In this document: positions 41,812 through 50,151 of the stretch, one piece after another
Layout of the letters: every line of letters starts with the position of its first letter
Position numbering within the stretch: position 1 is the stretch's first letter
From: JBBRHQ01 sp963720735
GTDB lineage: Bacteria; Actinomycetota; Thermoleophilia; Solirubrobacterales; 70-9
Direction: 5' to 3'
Assembly: GCA_963720735.1 (NCBI GenBank)
Contig: CAVRGL010000010.1
Span: 62,001-126,000, forward strand
Length of the DNA: 64,000 nt
Notes under the pieces: model-generated
What the model saw: only the letters and a program-made list of their open reading frames with translations
What the model was told of the DNA's origin: nothing
The model's database searches: none
Translations under genes and position numbers: made by a program

Positions 41812-41974
41812 TTGACGCCCCGCGCGAAAAACAAATACGTTGCCGCGCACCGCGTGCCCCCGGGGCAGGGAGGCGACGAGAGAGGAACATAGCCCCGCCG
41901 CCATGATGTGCCTTCCGGGGCGCGGTACGAGAGAGATCCAGTCAATCCCGATTCCTTTGAAGGGAGGAGTCTCA
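41812..41974 (+). promoter_or_regulatory. Promoter and ~125-nt leader of the IHF-like gene
   Basis: TTGACG (41812-41817), 18-bp spacer, TACGTT (41836-41841): the best sigma-70-type promoter in the window. Transcription from about 41848 gives a ~125-nt leader ending in GGGAGGAG just before GTG 41975. The intergenic space 41623-41974 (352 bp) holds only this promoter, the terminator and the inverted repeat; no other gene seen. Confidence 0.6.
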
Positions 41975-42373
41975 GTGAACGCTGCTGCTTCGATTGCCCC
42001 TGCTCCACAGGCCTCGAGGTCCCACCAGGGGCAGATGCCTCAGCACATGGAGGCACTGGCACACGCCAACCGGGTTCGCCTCGCCAGAGCAGCCCTGAAG
42101 CGTTCCGTCGCCAGGGACGAGCGCTCCGCCGCCGACGTGATCCGCGATGCCCCGTGGGAGACCGAGAGCATGACCCTGGCCGAGCTGCTGACTGCCCAGC
42201 GCCGCTGGGGACGCACCCGGGCCCGCAAGTTCCTCCTCCCCCTGGCGCTGAACGAGAACAAGCGCCTCGGCACCCTGACCCACCGCCAGCGATTGATGCT
42301 GGCCTCCGAGCTGGACACGAAGACCGGCTCCGCCCCGGTGGTCGAAGAGGCAGAGGTGGCGCTGGCGGGCTGA
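41975..42373 (+). CDS. Actinobacterial integration host factor-like DNA-binding protein
   Basis: 132 residues from a GTG with GGGAGGAG upstream. ANRVRLARAALKRSVARDERSAADVI, then ESMTLAELLTAQRRWGRTRARKFLLPLALNENKRLGTLTHRQRLML, matching the S13-like helix-two-turn-helix of actinobacterial IHF (mIHF), in which the G-x-G-x-x-K/R loop contacts DNA. A nucleoid-associated, highly expressed protein; the strong promoter and long leader fit. A 35-residue N-terminal extension is Ala/Gln-rich. Shorter start at an internal ATG is possible. Confidence 0.88.
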   Translation: MNAAASIAPAPQASRSHQGQMPQHMEALAHANRVRLARAALKRSVARDERSAADVIRDAPWETESMTLAELLTAQRRWGRTRARKFLLPLALNENKRLGTLTHRQRLMLASELDTKTGSAPVVEEAEVALAG

Positions 42374-42410
42374 GGAGCTCCAGGGAGCGTCGCCGGGCCC
42401 GGGGCGGCGC

Positions 42411-42899
42411 TCAGCCCCGGAGGCCGCCGACCCGGTAGCTGAGGCCGCCGGAGGCCCTCTGGAAGGCCCGGCGCAGGGCGACGAAGCAGGCCAGGAAGAC
42501 CGCGGCTCCAACCGCCAGGCAGGCGATCAGCAGCAGGTGGGCCGCGTAGTAGAGGGCCCCGACCGTGAACACGAACCCGGCGCCGGCCAGCAGGGTCGTG
42601 TGCGAGCGGTAGCCGGCGAAGTGCTCGCGGATCGAGAGCTCGAGCCCGGCGAGGCAGCCGAGGGCCACGCCGACCGCGATCGCCACGGGGTTGGCGCTGA
42701 ACAGCCCGACCGCGAGGATCACCAGGGCGACCAGGACGGTCAGCTCCTGGAGGGGGAAGGAGCCCCAGGGCGCGTCCGGGCGCTGATCTCCGGCGGATGC
42801 GGGCGAGCGGGGGGGCGCAGCAGCGCCCTTCCTCGGCGGCCTCGGCCGTGGGGCAGGGCCGGAGCCGCGCCGGCGCCGCTTCTTGCGGGACTTGGCCAC
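42411..42899 (-). CDS. Membrane protein with basic Pro-rich N-terminus
   Basis: 162 residues. Basic first 40 residues (KSRKKRRRRGSG, then Pro/Arg-rich), then about four hydrophobic segments (LTVLVALVILAVGLFSANPVAIAVGVALGCLAGL; TLLAGAGFVFTVGALYYAAHLLLIACLAVGAAVFLACFVAL). No family recognised. Convergent with the IHF-like gene (37 bp gap). Confidence 0.65.
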   Translation of the reverse strand: MAKSRKKRRRRGSGPAPRPRPPRKGAAAPPRSPASAGDQRPDAPWGSFPLQELTVLVALVILAVGLFSANPVAIAVGVALGCLAGLELSIREHFAGYRSHTTLLAGAGFVFTVGALYYAAHLLLIACLAVGAAVFLACFVALRRAFQRASGGLSYRVGGLRG

Positions 42900-42942
42900 T
42901 AACGCGGGTCTTGGTGCGGGACGCCGGCAACCGGCGCCCCCC

Positions 42943-43443
42943 TCATAAGGGGCAACCGGAGGAGAGCTTGACCCTCCACCACCCGATCAGCATCCCGAGC
43001 AGGCCGAGGCGCGGCCGAGAGTGCCAGTGACGGCAGCCGGGCTCGCCGATGTCCTCGTTGGAGATGCGGACCCATTTGTGCTCGGCGGGTTCGGCGATCA
43101 TCTGCTCCAGCCGCTCGCGATTCGCCGCCTCGATCTCTCCCCTGCGGTCCAGGGTCCCGCGCGCCTCCGCGACTCTGGTCGCGAGCGCGTCGCGGACCTG
43201 CTCGAGCTCACCGACTCCGAGCAGCCTCGGGCCGCCGGCCGGGGCAATCCACCACTCGATCTGCTTGCGGGGGAAGGCTGAGGCGAAGAGGCCGGCGAGC
43301 TCGCGCTCCAGCTTCGCTATCTGGCGGCGCAACTCGGCCCGGGCGGGCTGCTCGTCGGCGACCAGCAGCTCTTCGAGGCGTCCCGGCGGCGGGGGCGAGC
43401 TATGGCTCGCGGTGGTGGTGCTTCGATCCAGAAGCTCCGGCAT
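42943..43443 (-). CDS. Conserved hypothetical protein with C-terminal GWW-Cys motif
   Basis: 166 residues. A coiled helical region (EELLVADEQPARAELRRQIAKLERELAGL) precedes a C-terminal half with conserved-looking VRISNEDIGEPGCRHWHSRPRLGLLGMLIGWWRVKLSSGCPL. The two cysteines flanking a hydrophobic GWW segment suggest a membrane-surface or disulphide role. ATG follows GAAGGGA, and a minus-strand TAGAAT lies at 43481-43476. Function unknown. Confidence 0.7.
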   Translation of the reverse strand: MPELLDRSTTTASHSSPPPPGRLEELLVADEQPARAELRRQIAKLERELAGLFASAFPRKQIEWWIAPAGGPRLLGVGELEQVRDALATRVAEARGTLDRRGEIEAANRERLEQMIAEPAEHKWVRISNEDIGEPGCRHWHSRPRLGLLGMLIGWWRVKLSSGCPL

Positions 43444-43525
43444 GGGTCCCTTCGGCGGACGATTCGGTCAGCGCCATTCTAAACGCGACCTATGGCGGCG
43501 ATCAACCGCGGCGCGATCGCGCCCC

Positions 43526-44158
43526 TCACTCGCCGGCGGCCATCACGGCCGCCGCCAGCCAGAGGGCCTCGTCGACGGCGATCTGGGGCACTCCCTTGAC
43601 CTGGATCGCGGCGAGGATGATGCGATCGGTGCTGGGATGGACCCCCCGGCGCTCGGCGGTGGCGCCGAACAGCATCGCCAGGGGCCGCCGCTCGTCGCTG
43701 ATCACCAGCGTCCCCTGGGGCAGCGATCCCGGCCGGCCTTCGAGGACCTCCCCGGGCGCGGTCTCGCGGATGCCGAGCTCCCCGTCGACCCTGGCCGCGT
43801 CGAAGGCACGCAGGGCGACGCCGGTCTCGACTATCGCGATGGTCAGGGCGTCGTCGAGCTGGCTGCGGCTCTTGAACGCTCCGCTCTTCATCCGTTCCAG
43901 CGCGAGCTGCTCCACCGGGGTGCGGGTATGGTCCGGGTCGAGGCCGATCTGGCGGAAGAAGACCCGGTAGGCCCAGGGGATCGGGCGCTCCCGCATGTGC
44001 ACGGCGTGACCGCCCATGAAGCGGTCCGAGAGCGTCCTCAGCCTGCGGCGCACCGACTCCGGGCTGCTGCGGGAGGGGCCATCCACCTCGGTCGATGCGA
44101 TTCCCAGGCCGGGGAACTCGCTGGCGACGGCCGGCGCGACCCAGCCCTGCTCAGTCAT
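43526..44158 (-). CDS. B3/B4 (PheRS beta-like) tRNA-binding-domain protein
   Basis: 210 residues. VRRRLRTLSDRFMGGHAVHMRERPIPWAYRVFFRQIGLDPDHTRTPVEQLALERMKSG and VISDERRPLAMLFGATAERRGVHPSTDRIILAAIQVKGVPQIAVDEALWLAAAVM are B3/B4-domain segments like those of phenylalanyl-tRNA synthetase beta and of stand-alone B3/4 proteins. Role unknown; possibly editing of a mischarged tRNA. Its ATG overlaps the stop of the thioredoxin-like gene (8 bp), so it is the last gene of the MMPL operon. Confidence 0.82.
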   Translation of the reverse strand: MTEQGWVAPAVASEFPGLGIASTEVDGPSRSSPESVRRRLRTLSDRFMGGHAVHMRERPIPWAYRVFFRQIGLDPDHTRTPVEQLALERMKSGAFKSRSQLDDALTIAIVETGVALRAFDAARVDGELGIRETAPGEVLEGRPGSLPQGTLVISDERRPLAMLFGATAERRGVHPSTDRIILAAIQVKGVPQIAVDEALWLAAAVMAAGE

Positions 44159-44900
44159 CGGCCGCGGCTTTGCGGCGAGAGGCCCGCAGCAGCGCGTTGA
44201 CCTTCGCCTCGAGCGCTCGCGGCCCCAGCTGACCGATGCTGGCCCCTTCGAGGATGCCGCCGGGATAGGCGTAGACGAAGGTCGGGCAGCCTCCCACCCG
44301 GTAGATGTTGGAGACGGCGCCGTCGTGGTCATAGCCGACCGGCATCTTCCAGCGCCGTTCGCGGATCAGGTCGCGAACCGTGTCGCGATCGTCGCGAACG
44401 TCGATCGAGAGGAAGTTCACACGCCCACGGTAACGCTCGTAGGCGGCGCTGACGACGTCCTGCTGGCCCTCGCAATCGCCTCCCTTCGTGAACCAGAACG
44501 AGATCACCAGGGGTCGCTTGAAGTAGTCGCAGACCCGAATCGCGTTGGCGCGGGCGATCTCACAGGCCGGGGTGCGGCGATCGCCGCCGGGGCAGGGATT
44601 CTGCGAGGTCGCGCAATCGTCCTGGTAGATGTTGGCGTCCCCCTCGAGCGGGCCGGCGGCGGCCGGCACCGCGAACTCGGGCAGCGGCAGGTCGGTGTCG
44701 ATCTTCTCCAGCCCGATCGTGCCGGTGTCCCGGGTGGTCAGCAGGTTGATGAAGGCGACAACGATCAGCACGAGGAAGGCGAGGCCGACGAAGCGCGAGT
44801 AGCGGGCCCCGGGCTTCGGCACCGGCTCCATGGTGCGGCGCGCGGCTCTCCCCGGAGTGGGGCGATCGGAGCCCCGGTTGCCTCGGCCCCCGGCCTCCAC
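44151..44900 (-). CDS. Membrane-anchored thioredoxin-like protein with degenerate active site
   Basis: 249 residues. N-terminal helix (FVGLAFLVLIVVAFINLL), an extracytoplasmic linker with Cys-rich segment CATSQNPCPGGDRRTPACE, then a TlpA/ResA-like fold: VISFWFTKGGDCEGQ in place of WxxxCxxC, and VGGCPTFVYAYPGG with the cis-Pro. The first active-site Cys is replaced by Gly (GGDC keeps only the second), so ordinary CXXC redox cycling is impossible; the extra Cys by cis-Pro could serve instead. GTG 44900 follows the MMPL stop by 4 bp; ATG 44831 is an alternative start. Confidence 0.8.
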   Translation of the reverse strand: MEAGGRGNRGSDRPTPGRAARRTMEPVPKPGARYSRFVGLAFLVLIVVAFINLLTTRDTGTIGLEKIDTDLPLPEFAVPAAAGPLEGDANIYQDDCATSQNPCPGGDRRTPACEIARANAIRVCDYFKRPLVISFWFTKGGDCEGQQDVVSAAYERYRGRVNFLSIDVRDDRDTVRDLIRERRWKMPVGYDHDGAVSNIYRVGGCPTFVYAYPGGILEGASIGQLGPRALEAKVNALLRASRRKAAADD

Positions 44901-44904
44901 GACC

Positions 44905-47565
44905 TCAGCGCCGCGCCGGGCGAGGCCGCAGGGCGGCCAGCCGCCGCGGCAGCGAGACGCCGCGGATCTCGAACGAGGCCTCCGCCCAGACCAGCGCCGC
45001 GGGCAGCACCAGCATCACCCCGACCAGGGCGACGATCAGGTCGATCACCGTGACGAAGCCGAAGTCGCGCAGCATCCGGATGTCGGTGGCGGTCAGCGCG
45101 GCGAAGCCCGCGATCGCCGTCGCGCCGGAGGCCAGCACCGCCGCTCCGGTCCGGGAGTACGCATGGCGCAGGGCCTCGCCGACCGAGCTTCCGCCGCCAC
45201 GCTCCTCGTGGTAGCGGGCCGAGAGGATGACGCTGAACTCGGTCCCGATCGCGATCACCAGAGCCCCCAGGGCGGCGGACATCGGGTTGAGCGGAATGCC
45301 GGTCGCCGCCAGGATCAGCGACGACCATCCCGTGGCGAGGACGATCGGCACCAGCGGGACGAGCGCCCGGGCCGCCGACCGGTAGACGGCGAGCAGCGCC
45401 AGCGCCACCGCGACGATTCCGGCCAGGGTGAGCCAGTAGCGGCTGGCGGAGAGGTCGGTCGCCGACTGGGCGACCAGGACGGGCAGGCCGGCGAGCCGCA
45501 CGGTGACGCCCGGCGGGGGCCCGTTGCCGGTGCCGGGCGGGTCGATCTCCGCCCTGACGCGGTCGATCAGCGCCTGCTGGTCGTCGAGCGACTGGGCCCT
45601 GATCCCGAAGGCGATGTTGGCGGTGTCGAACTTCCCGGTGCGGGGATCGCGAGCCAGGACCCCCCGCAGGTCGTAGGCCGGCAGCTGCGCGAGCAGCCCC
45701 CTGATCCGGGCCCGCGGGACGCTCTCGCCGGGCGGCCCGAGGAAGTCCGAGAGCGCCGGCCCGGGGCATATCTGAGCCTTGCGGCAGCTCGGGAAGCGCC
45801 CGTCGAAGCCGTTGGCCTCGAGCACCCGCTGCTTGAACTCCCCCATCCACCTGATCAGGGCGGGGTCGGCGATGTCCGGAGTCTGGACGCTGACGTCGAG
45901 CTCACCGGAGACCCCGGTGGTGTCCTGCAGCTCGTTCAGATCCCGCACCTGCGTCAGGTTCTGGGGCACCAGCTCGCGGACGTCAGAGATCGTCTGGGTC
46001 CGGGTCCCGGCGACCCAGCCGCAGAGGGCGAGCGCCAGCCCGACGATCAGCACCCGCCCAGGCGATGCGATCGCGACCGCCAGGGCAGAGCGGCCCCAGC
46101 GACCAAGCGGCGTGCGGAGCGCGGCGAACCTGACCGCCGCCGGGCGGCCCGCCCCCTCGCGGCTGCGGCGGAGGCTGAGTGCGGCGAACCCGGCGGTCAG
46201 CGCCAGCCCGAAGGCGACCCCGATCCCGACCATCAGCATCAAGCCGAAGCCGCGCACCATCGGGCTCGGGGAGAGCTGCAGCGCGGCGAACCCGGCTGCG
46301 GTGGCCAGACAAGCGGCGCCGATAACCGGCCCGCCACGGGCGGCCGCGGCGCGAGCCGCCTCTGCCCCGTGGAGGCCGCTCCCGACCGCCTCGTCGTAGC
46401 GCGCCTGCAGCTGGATCGCGTAGTCGACGGCGAGCCCGATCAGCACCGGAAGGACGGCGATCGAGGCCATCGTCAGCGAGCCGCCGACGGCGCCGAGCAG
46501 GCCGAAGGTGATCCCCGCCGCGGCCAGCGCCAGCCCCAGCGGCAGCAGCCGCAGCCGCGAGCGGAAGACGAGCAGGAGGGTGAGCGCCATGACGACGAGG
46601 GCCGCGGCGAAGAGGACCAGCAGAGCGTCCTTGAGTACACCGGCGAGCCCGTCGATCACCACAGGCGCCCCGGAGACGACGTAGCTGCCCCCGTCGAGGG
46701 CGAAGCACGGTGCGGGGCGCTTGCCATCGGCGCAGACCTTGCGCGGGGTGGTGTCGTGCACCGCTTCGGTGATCAGCGACAGTGCCCGGTGGCGCTCCGA
46801 GTCGCTGAGATCGGGGCGAAGCCGGATGACGATCTGGGCCGCGTCGCGGTTCGGGAACAGGTAGGCGAGCTTCGCCTTCGGTGTGCCGCCGGTCTGGCGC
46901 AGGTCGAAAACGACCCTGGAGATGAAGTTGCGATCGGTCAGCCTCGGCAGGCTGGTGATCCCGTAGGTCGCGGCGGCCTGTAGCAGCTGGCGCTGGAGGT
47001 CCTGCATGACGCCGCTCGCGGCGCGGCCGCCGAGGGCCTGCGCTTGCGCCGTGGAGTAGCCCTGACGGGTGGCCTGGCTTGCCACCGCCAGCGCCAGCCG
47101 CTTCGCCCGCGCCCTGGCGGCGGCGAAGCGCCGGCCGAGCTGCTGGTCGATGCCGATCACCGCCTGGTTGAGGAAGGTCGCCGGTCCCGAGAGGAACTCG
47201 ACCGGGTGCAGCTCGGCGATCCGCGTGCAGGGGCCCGGGATCGGCTTCGCGTTCTTCGGCGCAGCGCCGGAGAGGCAGCCCTCGAGACGCAGCAGCTGCC
47301 CCAGGTTCTTGGTCAGCAGCAGGGTCCGCAGGTCGCCCTTTGCGAGGACCACGACCGGGTCCTCGCCGAAGCGCTGGCGGACCAGCTCAGATGCCTGAAA
47401 GGAGCTCGAGTCCCTGTCCACCAGGGTGTCGGCGCCGGCGTCGGTGGGCAGCCTCGTAGCCGCCAGGCCGGCGGCGATCGCCCCTACCGCGCTGATCACC
47501 AGCACGAGGCGCGCGTGCCGCACCGCCCAGGCCGCGATCGCCCCGAACCTCTCTCCTGCTCTCAC
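44905..47565 (-). CDS. MMPL/RND-family exporter
   Basis: 886 residues. Two MMPL/RND halves of six helices each, with a large extracytoplasmic loop (~35-270) holding several cysteines, and the GFxxS/D-x-D-Y segment LIGLAVDYAIQLQARYDEAV characteristic of MMPL/HpnN-type hydrophobic transporters; a second GTEFSVILSARYHEERGGG marks half two. Cargo may be lipid or hopanoid-like, unproven. GTG 47565 is 7 nt after TACTCT (47578-47573). The downstream thioredoxin-like and B3/B4 genes are coupled to it. Confidence 0.93.
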   Translation of the reverse strand: MRAGERFGAIAAWAVRHARLVLVISAVGAIAAGLAATRLPTDAGADTLVDRDSSSFQASELVRQRFGEDPVVVLAKGDLRTLLLTKNLGQLLRLEGCLSGAAPKNAKPIPGPCTRIAELHPVEFLSGPATFLNQAVIGIDQQLGRRFAAARARAKRLALAVASQATRQGYSTAQAQALGGRAASGVMQDLQRQLLQAAATYGITSLPRLTDRNFISRVVFDLRQTGGTPKAKLAYLFPNRDAAQIVIRLRPDLSDSERHRALSLITEAVHDTTPRKVCADGKRPAPCFALDGGSYVVSGAPVVIDGLAGVLKDALLVLFAAALVVMALTLLLVFRSRLRLLPLGLALAAAGITFGLLGAVGGSLTMASIAVLPVLIGLAVDYAIQLQARYDEAVGSGLHGAEAARAAAARGGPVIGAACLATAAGFAALQLSPSPMVRGFGLMLMVGIGVAFGLALTAGFAALSLRRSREGAGRPAAVRFAALRTPLGRWGRSALAVAIASPGRVLIVGLALALCGWVAGTRTQTISDVRELVPQNLTQVRDLNELQDTTGVSGELDVSVQTPDIADPALIRWMGEFKQRVLEANGFDGRFPSCRKAQICPGPALSDFLGPPGESVPRARIRGLLAQLPAYDLRGVLARDPRTGKFDTANIAFGIRAQSLDDQQALIDRVRAEIDPPGTGNGPPPGVTVRLAGLPVLVAQSATDLSASRYWLTLAGIVAVALALLAVYRSAARALVPLVPIVLATGWSSLILAATGIPLNPMSAALGALVIAIGTEFSVILSARYHEERGGGSSVGEALRHAYSRTGAAVLASGATAIAGFAALTATDIRMLRDFGFVTVIDLIVALVGVMLVLPAALVWAEASFEIRGVSLPRRLAALRPRPARR

Positions 47566-47578
47566 CGGCCAGAGAGTA
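47566..47578 (-). promoter_or_regulatory. -10 element of the MMPL operon, leaderless
   Basis: TACTCT (47578-47573) then 7 nt to GTG 47565. Confidence 0.6.
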
Positions 47579-47612
47579 CGCAGCCAGCGTTAATTCGATG
47601 CGAAGCGCGCCG

Positions 47613-48638
47613 TCAGTACTTGAAGTCCTGATCGACCCGCTTCAGCACCTCATCCGCGGCGACGCTGGAGCCGGCGTCGTTGAGGTGGATGCCGTCGGAC
47701 TCGCGCACGATCGTCTGATTGCCGCCGATGTCGATCGCATCGCGGTAGTGCTCGCCGGGGGTGAAGACCGGCACCGTGTCGACGATCCGGATCTGGTCCA
47801 TCCAGGGCTGCGCGGCCACCCGGATCGCGGCGTTGACGGTCTTCTCCACGATCTGCCGGTAGCTGTCGCGCGGGGTGGGCACGGTTAGCCAGTAGACGCG
47901 GGCGGCGCCCCCCTGCCGGTAGGTGTCCATCATCTGCCGCAGGCGGCCGGCGAAGATCGCCGCCCACTGCGGCCCGCAGCAGGGGACGCTCTTGCCGCCC
48001 GGCGCCGGCAGCGGGTACCCCTCGTTGGCGCCGATGAAGGCGACCACGGCATCGGGGTGGTTGTCGGCGACCTGCGCCTTGGAGAGCTGGCCCCAGTCGA
48101 CCAGGGTCGGGTTGGAGATCCCGGTGCCGGGATGCGAGTCGCGGACCACGTTGACCCCATCCGGGGCGAGGCGCTGGGCGAGCTTGGTGTCGAGCGGCTG
48201 GGAGAGCGAGTCCCCGGTGACCAACAGGGTGTGCAGTTGGCGCTTCGGAGGGGGCTTGGAGCCGATCTGGAGCGGGTCGAAGGCCTCGGGGGTGATCGGC
48301 GGGATGCGGCCCCCCTGCAGCGCGATCGCGCCGGTCTTGAACTGGCCGCCGTTGTTGAGGTTCTGGTTGGGGTTGAGCGGGGCGGTGATCTTCGCCGAGA
48401 CCTGCTCGAAGGGAAGGCTGTCGGCGATCTTGTTGGTCGGCTTGCCGACCGCGGTGATCAGGTCGTGGCCGATCCCGGGGGCCTGCTCCTCCCCGGCGTG
48501 AAGCACGCTGCCCCCCGAGAAGACGACCAGGATCGCCATCACCAGGGCGACCGCGAGGACCGACTGGCGGGCGCTGAAGTGGCGCACGCCCTCGCGGTCG
48601 AAGCGGCTCATCTCGCTGTCGTCTGAGTGCTGAGGCAT
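47613..48638 (-). CDS. Membrane-anchored SGNH hydrolase (DUF459-like)
   Basis: 341 residues. One N-terminal transmembrane segment (SVLAVALVMAILVVFSGGSVL), a low-complexity linker with NPNQNLNNGGQF, then an SGNH domain: TLLVTGDSLSQPLDTKLAQRL (block I Ser), GANEGYPL (block III Asn), and DGIHLNDAGS (Asp/His). Pairs of an MBOAT acyltransferase with such SGNH proteins (AlgI/AlgJ-like, PatA/PatB-like) O-acylate polysaccharides. It starts 18 bp after the MBOAT stop with GGAGAAG upstream. Confidence 0.88.
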   Translation of the reverse strand: MPQHSDDSEMSRFDREGVRHFSARQSVLAVALVMAILVVFSGGSVLHAGEEQAPGIGHDLITAVGKPTNKIADSLPFEQVSAKITAPLNPNQNLNNGGQFKTGAIALQGGRIPPITPEAFDPLQIGSKPPPKRQLHTLLVTGDSLSQPLDTKLAQRLAPDGVNVVRDSHPGTGISNPTLVDWGQLSKAQVADNHPDAVVAFIGANEGYPLPAPGGKSVPCCGPQWAAIFAGRLRQMMDTYRQGGAARVYWLTVPTPRDSYRQIVEKTVNAAIRVAAQPWMDQIRIVDTVPVFTPGEHYRDAIDIGGNQTIVRESDGIHLNDAGSSVAADEVLKRVDQDFKY

Positions 48639-48656
48639 CTTCTCCGGGCCGGGACC

Positions 48657-50054
48657 TTAGAACTGGAAGTAGATGAATGGCGGAACGCCCTGGCTGGGGA
48701 CGGTCGCGCCGACGATCAGGATGGTGACAGCGACCCCCGCGGCGAGGCCGATTGGGTTCAATCCCTCGATCCAGACCTGGAGGCGCTCGAGCGGGCGCGG
48801 CGGCAGCAGCTGCATGCCGATCACGACGATCAGCGCCAGCACCACGGGGGCGGTGACCAGGGTCAGCGGCCCGGTCACGAAGAGGCGGCTGATGTAGGTG
48901 CCGAAGAGGCTGAGGTCGGCTGAGCGGAAGAGGATCCAGCCGAAGACGATCAGGTTGAAGGTGACGAACCAGCGCAGCCAGGTGGGGGTGCGGCGACCGA
49001 TCCTCCCGGCCAGGGCGTGCTCGCTGACCAGGCCGAGTCCCTGGAAGGTCCCCCATAAGACGAAGGTCCACGCCGCGCCGTGCCAGAGTCCGCCGAGGAC
49101 CATCGTGATCATCAGGTTGCGGTAGGTGAAGAGGCGGCTGCCGCGGCTCCCCCCGAGCGGGATGTAGAGGTAGTCGCGGAGGAAGCGCGAGAGGGTCATG
49201 TGCCAGCGCCGCCAGAAGTCGCGGAACCCTGTGGCTCGGTAGGGGCTGTTGAAGTTCTGCGGGAAGATGAAGCCCATCAGCAGCGCCAGGCCGATCGCCA
49301 TGTCGGTATAGCCGGAGAAATCGCAGTAGATCTGCGCCGCGTAGGCGTAGGCGGCGATCAGCAGGTCGGGTCCGGCATAGGCCTGGGGCACCCCGAACGC
49401 CGGGTCGACGATCGTCCGCGCCAGATAGTCGGCGATCATCACCTTCTTGATCATCCCGAGGGCGATCAGGGAGAGCCCGGCGCCGACCGCGACCTTGTTG
49501 GGATCGCGGGGCTGGCGAAGCTGGGGGAGGAACTCGCTGGCGCGGACGATCGGGCCGGCGACCAGGTGAGGGAAGAAGCTGAGGTAGATGGCGGCATCAA
49601 TCGTCGAGGCGGGCTCGACCTGGCGCCGCTTGACGTCGACGACGTAGGTGATCGCCTGGAAGGTGAAGAAGCTGATCCCGATCGGCAGGGCGACAGTGAG
49701 CAGCGGCAGCGGCGTGCCGAGGTGCATCGTGTCCAGGAGATCGGCGATGTCCTGGACGAAGAACGAGTAGTACTTGAAGACGCCCAGGGTGGCGAGGTCG
49801 AGCCCGACGGCGATCCCGGTGATCCACTTGCGCTTGGTCTCGTCCTCGGTTCGCCCCAGCATCTGCGCGGCGATCTGGCTGATCAGGGTGATCCCCCCCA
49901 GCAGCAGGCAGAAGCGCGGGTTCGCGGCCGCGTAGAAGACGTAGCTGGCGAGGATGATGAACGGCTTCCAGAGCTGCCGCCGGGGCATCAGCAGCCAGGA
50001 GAGCGTCAGCACGATCGGGAAGAAGATCGCGAATTCGATGGTGGGAAAGAGCAG
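48657..50054 (-). CDS. MBOAT-family O-acyltransferase with CTG start
   Basis: 465 residues. Eleven or so hydrophobic segments and the MBOAT core: LPIGISFFTFQAITYVVDVKR, FFPHLVAGPIVRASEF, DFSGYTDMAIGLALLMGF, FWRRWHMTLSRFLRDYLYIPLGG, and GGLWHGAAWTFVLWG with the active His. It transfers acyl groups across the membrane to a polymer, with the SGNH partner downstream. No ATG, GTG or TTG exists in frame between an upstream TAG (50109) and residue 15; CTG 50054, with GGAGG 7 nt upstream, gives the family-typical LFPTIEFAIFFPIVL start. Confidence 0.9.
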   Translation of the reverse strand: MLFPTIEFAIFFPIVLTLSWLLMPRRQLWKPFIILASYVFYAAANPRFCLLLGGITLISQIAAQMLGRTEDETKRKWITGIAVGLDLATLGVFKYYSFFVQDIADLLDTMHLGTPLPLLTVALPIGISFFTFQAITYVVDVKRRQVEPASTIDAAIYLSFFPHLVAGPIVRASEFLPQLRQPRDPNKVAVGAGLSLIALGMIKKVMIADYLARTIVDPAFGVPQAYAGPDLLIAAYAYAAQIYCDFSGYTDMAIGLALLMGFIFPQNFNSPYRATGFRDFWRRWHMTLSRFLRDYLYIPLGGSRGSRLFTYRNLMITMVLGGLWHGAAWTFVLWGTFQGLGLVSEHALAGRIGRRTPTWLRWFVTFNLIVFGWILFRSADLSLFGTYISRLFVTGPLTLVTAPVVLALIVVIGMQLLPPRPLERLQVWIEGLNPIGLAAGVAVTILIVGATVPSQGVPPFIYFQF

Positions 50055-50151
50055 CGCTGAACCTCCGGTGGGTACCCTGCCACGCGTCGACGGCGACGAG
50101 CGATCCTAGCCACCCGCAACTGCCGGCGCGGGAAAGGTTTTCAAAAAGCGA
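50055..50151. promoter_or_regulatory. Divergent promoter region of the MBOAT operon and SGNH-like gene
   Basis: Minus-strand TAGGAT near 50108-50103 would give a ~42-nt leader to CTG 50054, with GGAGG at 50066-50062. The plus-strand gene has GGAAAGG before GTG 50152; its -10 is not clear. Confidence 0.45.

Noticed and set aside
41840..41974. 45-codon N-terminal extension of the IHF-like protein
   Set aside because: No ribosome binding site or family similarity; GTG 41975 has GGGAGGAG and the region overlaps the mapped promoter.
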